64,000 nucleotides of DNA. Origin: Janthinobacterium lividum. GTDB lineage: Bacteria > Pseudomonadota > Gammaproteobacteria > Burkholderiales > Burkholderiaceae_D. The notes beneath the pieces are model-generated. The model did no database searches, was not told where the DNA came from, and saw only the letters and a list, made by a program, of their open reading frames with translations. Location of the stretch: NCBI RefSeq assembly GCF_034424625.1, contig NZ_CP139976.1, positions 3,348,001-3,412,000 of the forward strand. The letters are read 5' to 3'. Below, piece after piece: positions 36,991 through 45,463 of the stretch. Each line of letters begins with the position of its first letter. Within the stretch, counting starts at the first letter, position 1. The position numbers and the translations under genes were made by a program.

Positions 36991-38545
36991 TTCCTTCGCT
37001 TTCCTGTTCGGCTATGTGCCCATCGTGCTAGCCGGCTATTTTTTGCTGGACCGCCTGGCCACCGCCGCTGCATCCGCCAGCTGGCGCCGCCTGGCGCCCG
37101 CAATTTGGCTGGCGCTCGTCTCGCTGTTCTTCTATGCCTGGTGGGACGTGCGCTACCTGCCGCTGCTGCTGGCCTCGATCTGCGTCAATTACGGCGCCGG
37201 CCGCCTGATCGGCGCCAGCGCGGGCGCGGCCCGCAAGCGCGTGCTGGTCGCGGCGCTGGCGCTGAACCTGGGGTTGCTCCTCTACTACAAATATGCGAAT
37301 TTCTTCATCGACAGCGTGAATGCCATTGCCGCCGGTGCTGGCGCTGCAAGCCTGCCCTTGTCCGGCCTCGATATCATCCTGCCGATCGGCATCTCTTTCT
37401 TTACCTTTACGCAGATCGCCTTCCTCGCCGATTGCTACCGGGGCGAGGTGCGCGAATACCGCTTTATCCACTATGTGCTGTTCGTCAGCTATTTCCCGCA
37501 CCTGATCGCCGGCCCCGTGCTGCACCACCGCGACATGTTGCCGCAGTTCGCCGATCCGGCCAACGCCCATCCGCGCGCCGCCAATTTCGCCATCGGACTG
37601 TCGATCTTTACGATAGGCCTGGCAAAAAAGGTGCTGATTGCCGACAACCTGTCGCCGCTGGCCATGCCCGTCTTCGCGGCCGGCGCCGAACCGACCCTGA
37701 TCGAAGCGTGGATCGGCGTGCTGGCCTACACTTTCCAGCTGTATTTCGACTTTTCCGGCTATTCGGACATGGCCATCGGCCTGTCGCGCCTGTTCGGCGT
37801 GAAATTGCCGCTGAACTTCAATTCGCCGTACAAGGCGGCCAATATCGCCGACTTCTGGCGCCGCTGGCACATGACCTTGTCGCGTTTCCTGCGCGACTAT
37901 CTGTATATTCCCCTGGGTGGCAGCCGGCGCGGCGAGGCCATGCGCTACCGCAACCTGATGCTGACCATGCTGCTGGGCGGCCTGTGGCATGGCGCCGGCT
38001 GGACCTTCGTCATCTGGGGCGGCTTGCACGGCCTGTACCTGGTGCTGCAGCAGGCGTGGCAGAGCGCGTTCGGTTCGCTCCGGGCGCGCTGGTGGCCCGC
38101 TTGGTGGTCCACCTTGCTGACTTTTTTTGCCGTCATGCTGGCCTGGATTTTCTTCCGCGCGCCCGACGTGGCCACCGCCTGGGACATCACGGGCGCGCTG
38201 GTGGGCGCGAATGGCGTAAGCCTGCCGCGCGGCCTGGCCAGCCACGCGGCCAGCCTGGCGCAATGGGGGCTGCATCCGGCCTTTGACGGCATCCGCTGGA
38301 TCGAACTGGCCGGCCCCGGCTTGCCCGTGCTGCTGGGCGCCATGCTGCTGGCTTTCAAGGCGCCGAATACGCAAGAAATATTCTTTCTTTACGAACCCGC
38401 CATTGAAAGAATCTTTCAACCGGCAGGACGCTGGGCCTTCAGCTGGCGGCCCACGCGCCGCTGGAGCGTAGGTTTGGCCGCGCTGTTCGTCGCCTGCATC
38501 TTCGGCATGAACCGGGTCACCGAATTTCTCTACTTCCAGTTCTGA
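36980..38545 (+). CDS. MBOAT-family polysaccharide O-acyltransferase (AlgI-like)
   Basis: The 521-residue protein has about eleven membrane helices and the AlgI-type landmarks: MLFNSFAFLFGYVPIVL start, LLYYKYANFFIDSVNAI, LPIGISFFTFTQIAFLADCYRGE, the FDFSGYSDMAIGLSRLFG and NFNSPYKAANIADFWRRWH region, and the active histidine in GGLWHGAGWTFVIWGGLHG. MBOAT proteins pass acetyl from a cytoplasmic donor across the membrane to a periplasmic SGNH partner that esterifies the polymer. AGGAGG precedes the ATG. The stop TGA is two bases before the ATG of the first SGNH gene. Confidence 0.93.
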   Translation: MLFNSFAFLFGYVPIVLAGYFLLDRLATAAASASWRRLAPAIWLALVSLFFYAWWDVRYLPLLLASICVNYGAGRLIGASAGAARKRVLVAALALNLGLLLYYKYANFFIDSVNAIAAGAGAASLPLSGLDIILPIGISFFTFTQIAFLADCYRGEVREYRFIHYVLFVSYFPHLIAGPVLHHRDMLPQFADPANAHPRAANFAIGLSIFTIGLAKKVLIADNLSPLAMPVFAAGAEPTLIEAWIGVLAYTFQLYFDFSGYSDMAIGLSRLFGVKLPLNFNSPYKAANIADFWRRWHMTLSRFLRDYLYIPLGGSRRGEAMRYRNLMLTMLLGGLWHGAGWTFVIWGGLHGLYLVLQQAWQSAFGSLRARWWPAWWSTLLTFFAVMLAWIFFRAPDVATAWDITGALVGANGVSLPRGLASHAASLAQWGLHPAFDGIRWIELAGPGLPVLLGAMLLAFKAPNTQEIFFLYEPAIERIFQPAGRWAFSWRPTRRWSVGLAALFVACIFGMNRVTEFLYFQF

Positions 38546-38547
38546 CC

Positions 38548-39738
38548 ATGGATACCGCCGCCCGCCGCTACCTCACCGGCTTCCTCGCCTGCGTCTTCCT
38601 GGTGCTCGGTTCCGTCTCGCTCCTGAACTACCAGGTCGACCCCTACCTGCTGCACCAGTGGGACAGCCCCTTGCTGCAGCGTCCGCGCCAGTTGAATGAA
38701 AAGCTCGGCGCCTGGGCCAAGACCTATGCCGTGGCGCGCTACCGGCCGGCCATCATCTACATCGGCAATTCGCGCACGGAACTGGGCTTGCCGACGGGCG
38801 TGCGCGCCTTGTTTGGCGGCAAGAGCGTCTTCAACAGCGCCGTGTCGGGCGCCTCGATCGGCGACGCCATCCGCCTGGCCGAGCATGCGGCCAGGGTCAG
38901 CCGCGTCGAGACCATGGTGTGGGGCATCGACGCGCCCACTTTTTCCCTGGACATGGGCGCGGCGCGGGTGGAAGACAGCCTGACGGGCGCCGAGCATGGC
39001 TTTTTCGCCCGGCGCGCCCTGGTCAACCTGAAGCGCGGCCTGACCCTGGACATGACGGAGGACAGCGTGCGCATCCTCACCGGCAAGGCCGGCGATGTCT
39101 GCCGCTCCAACCTGGCCTTGTATGGACAACGCGACGAGACGTGCACCCGCAAGGGCATGCGGCACTGGCTCGGCACGAAGGACGCCATTCCCGTGCGCCT
39201 GCAGGAGTTCGGCGATGGACTGGGGCCGACGCCGCCATCGACACTGGCGCTCGACGCCAGCATCGGCAAGTTGTGCCGCAGTGGCCTGCGCCTGCGCCTG
39301 TATATCAACCCCACGCACGCGCTGACCTTGTATGCGCTGCACTGGCGCGGCAAGTGGGATGCCATGCAGGCTTGGCAGCGGGGACTGGTGCAGCTCGCCG
39401 GGCGCCACCGCCAGCAGGGCTGCGACGTGCGCCTGTATGATTTTTCCGGCTTTAACAGCATCACGACGGAAGCGACCCCGCTCGTCAGCGGCAAGCCCGA
39501 GATGCATTATTACTGGGAGGTGTCGCACTACCGGGACAATGTGGGCCGCTTGATCCTGGCCCGCCTGTTTGGCGGCGACACGCCGCCGCCGGCCGACTTC
39601 GGCGTGGAGCTGACGCAGGCCAACGTCGACGCCCACCATGCGGCCGCGCGCGCGGCGCGCGACCGCTATCGCGTGGAACATGCGCGCGAGGCGGCCTATG
39701 CGCAGCGGGTGCTGGACGGGCCGCTGATCCGGCGTTGA
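38548..39738 (+). CDS. SGNH-like O-acetyltransferase partner, copy 1
   Basis: The 396-residue protein has one N-terminal membrane helix (RYLTGFLACVFLVLGSVSLL) and a periplasmic domain. GNSRTELGLP, with Ser75, matches the GDS block of SGNH/AlgJ-AlgX-like proteins; YINPTHALTL and YYWEVSHYRDNVG supply the other blocks. The expected D-x-x-H appears as E-V-S-H. It directly follows an MBOAT gene, so it is likely the periplasmic acetyl-transferring partner. A second copy follows at 39848. The family is not one I can name precisely. Confidence 0.7.
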   Translation: MDTAARRYLTGFLACVFLVLGSVSLLNYQVDPYLLHQWDSPLLQRPRQLNEKLGAWAKTYAVARYRPAIIYIGNSRTELGLPTGVRALFGGKSVFNSAVSGASIGDAIRLAEHAARVSRVETMVWGIDAPTFSLDMGAARVEDSLTGAEHGFFARRALVNLKRGLTLDMTEDSVRILTGKAGDVCRSNLALYGQRDETCTRKGMRHWLGTKDAIPVRLQEFGDGLGPTPPSTLALDASIGKLCRSGLRLRLYINPTHALTLYALHWRGKWDAMQAWQRGLVQLAGRHRQQGCDVRLYDFSGFNSITTEATPLVSGKPEMHYYWEVSHYRDNVGRLILARLFGGDTPPPADFGVELTQANVDAHHAAARAARDRYRVEHAREAAYAQRVLDGPLIRR

Positions 39739-39752
39739 AGCAAGGAGGAGTC

Positions 39753-39845
39753 ATGCCGTTTCATTCGTTCCCATTCCTGTCCCTGTTCATCGCCGGCAGC
39801 TGCCGCATGCGGCGGGTCGCCGAGTTTCCCTATTTCCGGTGCTGA
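39753..39845 (+). pseudogene. 30-codon relic of a second MBOAT gene
   Basis: A short frame with a strong ribosome binding site (AAGGAGGAG) reads MPFHSFPFLSLF then IAGSCRMRRVAEFPYFRC. Its first part aligns with the start of the intact MBOAT protein (MLFNSFAFLF) and its last part with the MBOAT end (VACIFGMNRVTEFLYFQF). It ends TGA-CC-ATG, exactly as the intact gene joins its SGNH partner. This looks like a duplicated MBOAT gene reduced by a large in-frame internal deletion. It could still couple translation of the second SGNH gene. Confidence 0.75.
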
Positions 39846-39847
39846 CC

Positions 39848-41041
39848 ATGGATACCGCCGCCCGCCGCTACCTCGCCATCTTCTTTGCCTGCGCCCTGGC
39901 CGCGCTGGCACTCGTTTCCGCCGTCAATTACCGCGTGGACCCGTATCTGCTGCACCAGTGGGACAGTCCCGCGGTGCAGCGCCTGCGTCCCACGTATGAA
40001 AAGCTCGCAGTGTGGGGCAAGACGTATGCCGTGGCGCGCTACCGGCCCGCCGTCGTGTATATCGGCAATTCGCGCACGGAAATGGGCTTGCCGGCCAGCA
40101 GCATGCGTACTTTGTTCGATGGCAAGAGCGTCTTCAACAGCGCCGTCTCGGGCGCCTCGATCGGCGACGCCATCCGCCTGGCCGAACACGCGGCCAGGGT
40201 CAGCCATGTCGACACCATGGTGTGGGGCATCGACGCGCCCTCGTTTTCGCTGGAACTGGGATCGGCCGGCGTGGAGCCGGGCTTGACGGACGGCGGGCCC
40301 GCCTTTTTCGCGCGGCGTGCCTTGCTCAACATCAAGCGCGGCCTGACGGTTGACATGACGCGCGACACCTGGCGCATCCTCAGCGGCAGCTATGACGGCG
40401 CCTGCCTCTCCAGCCTGGCCCTGCACGGCCAGCGCGACCAGTCCTGCATCACCGCCCGCAACCATGGCTGGGTCGGTACGGCGCGCGCCTTCACGCCGAG
40501 GCTGCAGGAATTCGGCGATGGCCTGGGACCGACCGAACCGGCCCTGCATGCCTTCGATACGAGCGTCGGGAAACTGTGCCGTGGCGGCACGCGCTTGCGC
40601 CTGTACATCAATCCCACGCACGCGCTCACGCTGGACGCCCTGTACTGGCGCGGCAAGTGGGATGCCATGGAAACATGGCAGCGCGACCTGGCGCAGCTGG
40701 CCGGCCGCCACCGGCGCCTGGGCTGCGACGTGCGCCTGCTTGATTTTTCCGGCTTCAACAGCATCACCAGCGAACCGATCCCGCAAGTGACGGGCGCGCG
40801 CGAGATGCGCTATTACTGGGAAGCATCGCACTATCGCGAGAATGTGGGCCGTTTCATCCTGGCGCGCCTGTTTGGCGGCCCGCTGCAGCCGCCGGCGGAC
40901 TTCGGCGCGGAGTTGACTGAGTCCGGTATCGCGGCCCACCAGGCGGCCACGCGCGCCGCGCGCGAGCGCTACCACGCGCAGCACGCCAAGGAAACGGCCT
41001 ACCTGCGTCATGTGCTGACCTTGCCCCGCGAACCCAAATAG
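39848..41041 (+). CDS. SGNH-like O-acetyltransferase partner, copy 2
   Basis: The 397-residue paralogue of the preceding gene shares its whole layout: MDTAARRYL, one membrane helix, DPYLLHQWDSP, KTYAVARYRPA, GNSRTEMGLP with the putative nucleophile Ser, GKSVFNSAVSGASIGDAI and YYWEASHYRENVG. The region around 165-200 differs most. It arose by tandem duplication of an MBOAT-SGNH unit, as the MBOAT relic before it shows. It may still use the remaining MBOAT protein and modify another position or sugar. It ends the rightward arm of the polymer locus. Confidence 0.7.
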   Translation: MDTAARRYLAIFFACALAALALVSAVNYRVDPYLLHQWDSPAVQRLRPTYEKLAVWGKTYAVARYRPAVVYIGNSRTEMGLPASSMRTLFDGKSVFNSAVSGASIGDAIRLAEHAARVSHVDTMVWGIDAPSFSLELGSAGVEPGLTDGGPAFFARRALLNIKRGLTVDMTRDTWRILSGSYDGACLSSLALHGQRDQSCITARNHGWVGTARAFTPRLQEFGDGLGPTEPALHAFDTSVGKLCRGGTRLRLYINPTHALTLDALYWRGKWDAMETWQRDLAQLAGRHRRLGCDVRLLDFSGFNSITSEPIPQVTGAREMRYYWEASHYRENVGRFILARLFGGPLQPPADFGAELTESGIAAHQAATRAARERYHAQHAKETAYLRHVLTLPREPK

Positions 41042-41128
41042 CCTGCGGCAGGTGCCAGGCGTACAGCGTGGGGCAGGGCGCATGCGCTATGATGATGTTT
41101 TGCCATCCAGCAAGTTCCAGGACTCCCC

Positions 41129-42133
41129 ATGAAAATCGCCTTCTTTGCCAGCCAGCCCTACGACCGCCGTTTCTTCGATGAAGCCTTGCCGTCCCAGCCC
41201 GACGCTGCCGGCATTGAACTGGTCTACCACAGCGCCTTGCTGAGCCAGGAAACCGTGGTCCTGGCGCAAGGCGCCGACGCCGTGTGCGTCTTCGTCAACG
41301 ACGTGCTCGACGCGCCCGTGCTGGAATCCCTGCATGGCTACGGCGTGCGCGCCATCCTGCTGCGCTGCGCCGGCTACAACAACCTCGACCTCGAAGCGGC
41401 CAGGCGCCTGGGCCTGTTCGTTGCCCGCGTGCCCGCGTATTCGCCGGAAGCCGTGGCCGAATACACGCTGGCCCTCGTGCAAACCCTGAACCGCCACACG
41501 CACCGCGCCTACGCCCGCGTGCGCGAAGGCAATTTCTCGCTGGACGGCTTGCTGGGCGCGACACTGCACGGCAAGACGGTCGGCATCGTCGGCACGGGTA
41601 AGATCGGCCTGGCGACGGCGCGCATCTTCAAAGGGTTCGGTTGCACGGTGCTGGGCCATGACCCGTATCCGGCGCCCGCGTTCGCGCAGCTGGGCACGAT
41701 GGTGGAATTGCCGCAACTGCTGGCCGAATCCGACATCGTCTCGCTGCATTGCCCCTTGATGGAAAGCACGCGCCACATGATCAGCGAGGCAACCTTGCCG
41801 CTGATGAAGAAGGGCGCCATGCTGGTGAATACCTCGCGCGGCGGCCTGATCGACACGGGCGCCGTCATCGAGGCGCTCAAATCGCGCCAGCTGGGCTCCC
41901 TGGCCATCGACGTGTACGAGCAGGAAAGCAATCTGTTCTTCCAGGACCGCTCGTCCGACATCATCGACGACGATATCTTCCAGCGCTTGATGACGTTCCC
42001 GAACGTGCTGGTGACGGGCCATCAGGGTTTCTTCACCATCGAAGCGCTGCGCGAGATCGCCGCCATCACGTATCACAACCTGGCGTGCTTCCGTCAGGGC
42101 AAGGCTTGCGGGAACAGCGTACTAGCCAGCTGA
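41129..42133 (+). CDS. ldhA: D-lactate dehydrogenase-like 2-hydroxyacid dehydrogenase
   Basis: The 334-residue enzyme has the D-2-hydroxyacid dehydrogenase fold: KIAFFASQPYDRRFFDEAL start, LRCAGYNNLDLEAARRLGL, the catalytic Arg in LVNTSRGGLIDTGAVIEALKS, the NAD loop VGIVGTGKIGLATARIFKGFG, the Glu in IDVYEQESNLFFQDRS and the catalytic His in VTGHQGFFTIEAL. The FFQDRS-IIDDDIFQRL insertion is typical of fermentative LdhA, which reduces pyruvate to D-lactate with NADH. It is unrelated to the polymer genes on its left. The last 12 bp overlap the convergent TfoX-N gene. Confidence 0.93.
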   Translation: MKIAFFASQPYDRRFFDEALPSQPDAAGIELVYHSALLSQETVVLAQGADAVCVFVNDVLDAPVLESLHGYGVRAILLRCAGYNNLDLEAARRLGLFVARVPAYSPEAVAEYTLALVQTLNRHTHRAYARVREGNFSLDGLLGATLHGKTVGIVGTGKIGLATARIFKGFGCTVLGHDPYPAPAFAQLGTMVELPQLLAESDIVSLHCPLMESTRHMISEATLPLMKKGAMLVNTSRGGLIDTGAVIEALKSRQLGSLAIDVYEQESNLFFQDRSSDIIDDDIFQRLMTFPNVLVTGHQGFFTIEALREIAAITYHNLACFRQGKACGNSVLAS

Positions 42134-42484
42134 CACCTGCTTTTTAGGCTTGGGCGGCGGCTTGGGTTTCGGCAGCGGCAAGGCATCGGCCGTGCGCCGC
42201 GCCAGCTGGCTCAGCCAGTCGCGCTCATCCCACAGCCCGCCATCGATGAGGAAATACGGCTTGGCTTGCGGATAGGGCGGCGCTTCCTGCAGCGTGCCTT
42301 GTGCGCCGATCCAGGCGCGTCCCGCATCCGTCGGCTTGATGAACAGCTGGTCGTCGGCGACGATGGCGAACATCTTGCCGTCGCAATACAGGCCGTATTC
42401 GCCAAACATTTTTTTTGCGCTGAGGCTGCCCGCGCCCGCCATCTGGTCGAGCAAAAAATCCACCGTGCCTTGCTGTGATGCCAT
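42122..42484 (-). CDS. TfoX N-terminal domain protein
   Basis: The 120-residue protein contains a TfoX-N domain (TVDFLLDQMAGAGSLSAKKMFGEYGLYCDGKMFAIVADDQLFIKPT) followed by a basic proline/lysine-rich tail. In TfoX proper this domain is joined to a C-terminal helical domain and affects competence; stand-alone versions have no known role. The ATG at 42484 is preceded by GGAGGA. The tail overlaps the ldhA stop on the other strand. Confidence 0.85.
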   Translation of the reverse strand: MASQQGTVDFLLDQMAGAGSLSAKKMFGEYGLYCDGKMFAIVADDQLFIKPTDAGRAWIGAQGTLQEAPPYPQAKPYFLIDGGLWDERDWLSQLARRTADALPLPKPKPPPKPKKQVSAG

Positions 42485-42581
42485 GTCGTCCTCCATGTGA
42501 AAGAACAGTGTAGCGCACTGGCAAGGATTCGCCGGCGCGGCTACACTACGGCCATTGATTTTTTCGCATGACCTATTTTCC

Positions 42582-42815
42582 ATGACACCCGAGCATATTA
42601 TTCACCGCGGCATCAGCATTACCACCCTGGCCGCAGGCGACGCCATCGAAACCCATTGCGCACCGGGCCACACGGCCATCCGCGAGCAGGCCGACGGCTG
42701 GTGGCTGTACTTTGTCGACGAGGATGGCAAGGTCGACGGCTACGACAGCCCGTTCGCCAGCCACGCCGAAGCGCTGTGGGCGGCCAAGGCCGCAGCCGAG
42801 TTCAGCGCGCAATGA
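42582..42815 (+). CDS. small conserved-type protein of unknown function
   Basis: This 77-residue soluble protein reads MTPEHIIHRGISITTLAAGD and ends with SPFASHAEALWAAKAAAEFSAQ. The central part (GWWLYFVDEDGKVDGYDSPF) has a WWLYFVDE strand suggesting a small beta-rich fold. I do not recognise the family. It overlaps the mepB-like gene by ATGA, so the pair is co-translated. Confidence 0.6.
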   Translation: MTPEHIIHRGISITTLAAGDAIETHCAPGHTAIREQADGWWLYFVDEDGKVDGYDSPFASHAEALWAAKAAAEFSAQ

Positions 42816-43279
42816 AGGCCAGTCCCTGGGCTTTCCTTGGCTTGCCGCAAGCCCCCGTGCCGGAAGCGGAAAGCGCGGACTACGGCGCCTGCCGCGCCGA
42901 CCTGCATGGCAAGCGCCTGGTCTTGCGCGTGGCCAAGACCACGCCGACGAAAACGGGCCAGTTCGTCACCGTCTGGAAGCGCCCCCATCCCGAAGCCGAC
43001 ATCGCCCCGCTGGACGAAGCGGATCCTGTCGATGTCGTCATCATTGCCGTGGCCGACGACGATGGCGCGCGGCATGGCTTTTTCATTTTTCCGCGCAGCG
43101 TGCTGCTGGAACGGGGCGTGATGTCGCGCGCCGGCCAGGGCGGCAAGCGCGCGCTGCGCGTGTATCCGCCGTGGTGCGCGCCGGAATCGATCCAGGCATT
43201 GCGCACGCAGCGCTGGCAGGCGGGGTGTTTTGTGGCGGCAGGGGATCAGCAAAGGCTGGAGCAGATGTTCGGGCAGTAA
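42812..43279 (+). CDS. MepB family protein
   Basis: The 155-residue protein shows the MepB pattern: GKRLVLRVAKTTPTKTGQFVTVWKRP, a PVDVVIIAVADDDGARHGFFIFPRSVLLERGVMS segment, and GKRALRVYPPW near the end. MepB is encoded in the S. aureus mepRAB efflux operon but its biochemical role is unknown; no MepA or MepR is present here. It is coupled to the small gene before it. No signal peptide or membrane segment. Confidence 0.8.
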   Translation: MKASPWAFLGLPQAPVPEAESADYGACRADLHGKRLVLRVAKTTPTKTGQFVTVWKRPHPEADIAPLDEADPVDVVIIAVADDDGARHGFFIFPRSVLLERGVMSRAGQGGKRALRVYPPWCAPESIQALRTQRWQAGCFVAAGDQQRLEQMFGQ

Positions 43280-43470
43280 TTGTTTCCGTGTCCCCTTGAA
43301 TGTATCCGCGCCTTGAAAAACCTCGTTTTGTCATGATGGCAATAAAATTCATGCTGAGGCACGCTATTGGCCGCGAGCGGATGGTCGGGCACCGTGTGAA
43401 GTGCATGAGTTAATGTGATTCCGGGGCCGCTATGGCGTACTTCACCCGGAATATTAAAAATGGAGAGAGC

Positions 43471-44106
43471 ATGGAAGGTCCTGATCCAAACACCACATAT
43501 CCAATGCCTGGATTCCCGCAAATCTGTTTTCTAAAGAATATCATCACCCGCCCCAATATTGAAATCGGCGATTACACCTATTACGACGATCCGGACGGCG
43601 TCGAGCATTTCGAAGACAATGTCCTGTACCATTTCCCGTTCATTGGCGATCGCCTAAGAATCGGCAAATTCTGCGCGATCGCGCGTGGGGTGAAGTTCAT
43701 CATGAACGGCGCCAACCATCAAATGAACGGGATTTCAAGCTATCCATTCTTCATTTTTGGCAATGGATGGGAAACTGCACGGCCTGTCGAGGGAGAATTG
43801 CCATATAAAGGCGATACGATTATCGGCAGCGACGTTTGGATCGGCTACGACACGCTCATCATGCCTGGGGTACGGATCGGCGATGGCGCTATCATCGCAG
43901 CGCGCTCGGTTGTCACTGCCGACATCCCGCCCTACGCCATCGTCGGCGGCAATCCGGCACGTGTCGTCCGGGAGCGTTTCGATTCCGCTTCTGTGCAACG
44001 GCTATTGGACATCGCCTGGTGGGATCGCCCGGCAGAATGGATAGGCCGGCACCTCGACCTGATCCGCGGCGGGGACGTTGACGCGCTGTATGCCGCCGCC
44101 CGGTAG
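43471..44106 (+). CDS. Vat-like xenobiotic O-acetyltransferase (left-handed beta helix)
   Basis: The 211-residue protein follows streptogramin A acetyltransferases (Vat) and CatB closely: GPDPNTTYPMPGFPQICFLK, IEIGDYTYYDD, LRIGKFCAIARGVKFIMNGANHQMNG with the catalytic His, FGNGWE, LPYKGDTIIGSDVWIGYDTLIMPGVRIGDGAIIAARSVV, IVGGNPARVVRERF and a closing LLDIAWWDRP. These hexapeptide-repeat enzymes use acetyl-CoA to inactivate antibiotics. Chromosomal homologues with other substrates are common, so resistance is not proven. GGAGAG four bases before the ATG at 43471 fixes the start. Its DNA is visibly less GC-rich than the polymer genes, consistent with acquisition. Confidence 0.88.
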   Translation: MEGPDPNTTYPMPGFPQICFLKNIITRPNIEIGDYTYYDDPDGVEHFEDNVLYHFPFIGDRLRIGKFCAIARGVKFIMNGANHQMNGISSYPFFIFGNGWETARPVEGELPYKGDTIIGSDVWIGYDTLIMPGVRIGDGAIIAARSVVTADIPPYAIVGGNPARVVRERFDSASVQRLLDIAWWDRPAEWIGRHLDLIRGGDVDALYAAAR

Positions 44107-44284
44107 GTCCTGCATGGCCGGCAGCAGCCGGCCAGTAACGGACTGGAAAAAGCAACGATGATCAGGATACGCAGAGGAGGACAAGTGACGTCCATTACCC
44201 GGATCAGGGCGTTACCCGGCACGCTGGCAAGTGCGCTGAAGCAACAGGACAATGACTATTTCGATATTTTTATGGGTTTGCACA

Positions 44285-45463
44285 ATGGCGTATGACAGGA
44301 TTGATTGGCATTCTGGAGGAAAATTTCCCGATGATTTGCCGGAAGAGAATGGCGGTATCCATATCGGCATGTTCCTGGCCTGGTTGCTGAACCAGGACAT
44401 GGCGAGCGATTTCCACCGCACAGATTCCCCCGAGGAGCTAAGGCGTCTGGCAAGTCGGGAAATGACCGGACTTCAATTTCTGATCGATGCTTGCGATGGC
44501 AAGCTATGGGAAGACGATCTCAACGATCAGGGCAATGCTTTCACCGTTGACTATTACGATGAAAAGTCGACATTCGCCCGAAAGCATGGCAGCTTTCTGC
44601 AAGACTATTGTGACGTATTCAACCGTTACGCCGCTGCACATGGCTTTGAGTATCCCAGCGTCTATCACGTCCAGAATACCTGGGAGAAATTCGATCAACT
44701 GAAACCCATGCTCGACCAGCGCTACAGCCAATGGCAAGCGTGGTCGGCCGATCCCGCCAACCGTCAGCGCGATCCAAAAGCCCAGTTTCTTCATGCTTGC
44801 CAGGAAGTCGGGAAATTTCTCTTGCCGCATGGTTTTAAACCCAACAAGGCAGGAACCGTTTGGAAGAAGCTGGCTGCCGATAAGGACACCGTTTTCGAGG
44901 TATCGTTCGAGTCCGAGCGCTATAATTCCCGCAGCGATGTTCGCATGACGGTCGACCTCTCCATCGCCAGCAAAGCCCTGAAGAAGTGGCTTGCGCAGAG
45001 GGGCGGCGCAGCCGGTTACGATGGTTGCGTTCTATTCGGCGGCTTGCTTCGGCCCGAAAAAGCTGCCAGCTCCATTGTCTGGCAAGTGGCGGGTTTGACG
45101 GCGCGCTCCTCGATTGAGGAGATGTGCCAGCTGCTCGCCGAACGCAGCCTGCCGCTTTTCGCTTTGTTCGCCGATCGTCCGCGGGCGCTGGAACATCTTG
45201 CGTCGCATGGAGGCGGTTTTCCCGCCATTTGCGATTCAACGCCTACCCCTTTGTCATTCTTGTTGTGCTTCGGGACCCAAGAACAGTCGCAACGTTTTTT
45301 CACTGGCTACGTTGCTTCCAGACCATCCCCGTGGCGGCGTAATATCTTTCAGACATACACCCGGCTTCAAGCAGGCGAGGTGTGGGAATCTTCCGCCTAC
45401 TCGCACGAAAGGGACATCAAGCTGGCGTTTCAAAGCGGCCTGACTTTACCGCAAAAGTCCTGA
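44285..45463 (+). CDS. DUF7832/DUF4304-like two-domain protein of unknown function
   Basis: The 392-residue protein has an N-terminal domain (YDRIDWHSGGKFPDDLPEENGGIHIGMFLAWLLNQ to about residue 120) resembling DUF7832. A second part (LPHGFKPNKAGTVWKKL, then DTVFEVSFESERYNSRS) recalls DUF4304-type proteins. The C-terminal third is unassigned. Both domain names are from memory. Related proteins are found among immunity and accessory genes. A start at 44252 with AGGA three bases upstream would add 11 residues; the family usually begins near YDRIDWH, so I used 44285. Base composition resembles the Vat-like gene. No partner is adjacent. Confidence 0.6.
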   Translation: MAYDRIDWHSGGKFPDDLPEENGGIHIGMFLAWLLNQDMASDFHRTDSPEELRRLASREMTGLQFLIDACDGKLWEDDLNDQGNAFTVDYYDEKSTFARKHGSFLQDYCDVFNRYAAAHGFEYPSVYHVQNTWEKFDQLKPMLDQRYSQWQAWSADPANRQRDPKAQFLHACQEVGKFLLPHGFKPNKAGTVWKKLAADKDTVFEVSFESERYNSRSDVRMTVDLSIASKALKKWLAQRGGAAGYDGCVLFGGLLRPEKAASSIVWQVAGLTARSSIEEMCQLLAERSLPLFALFADRPRALEHLASHGGGFPAICDSTPTPLSFLLCFGTQEQSQRFFTGYVASRPSPWRRNIFQTYTRLQAGEVWESSAYSHERDIKLAFQSGLTLPQKS

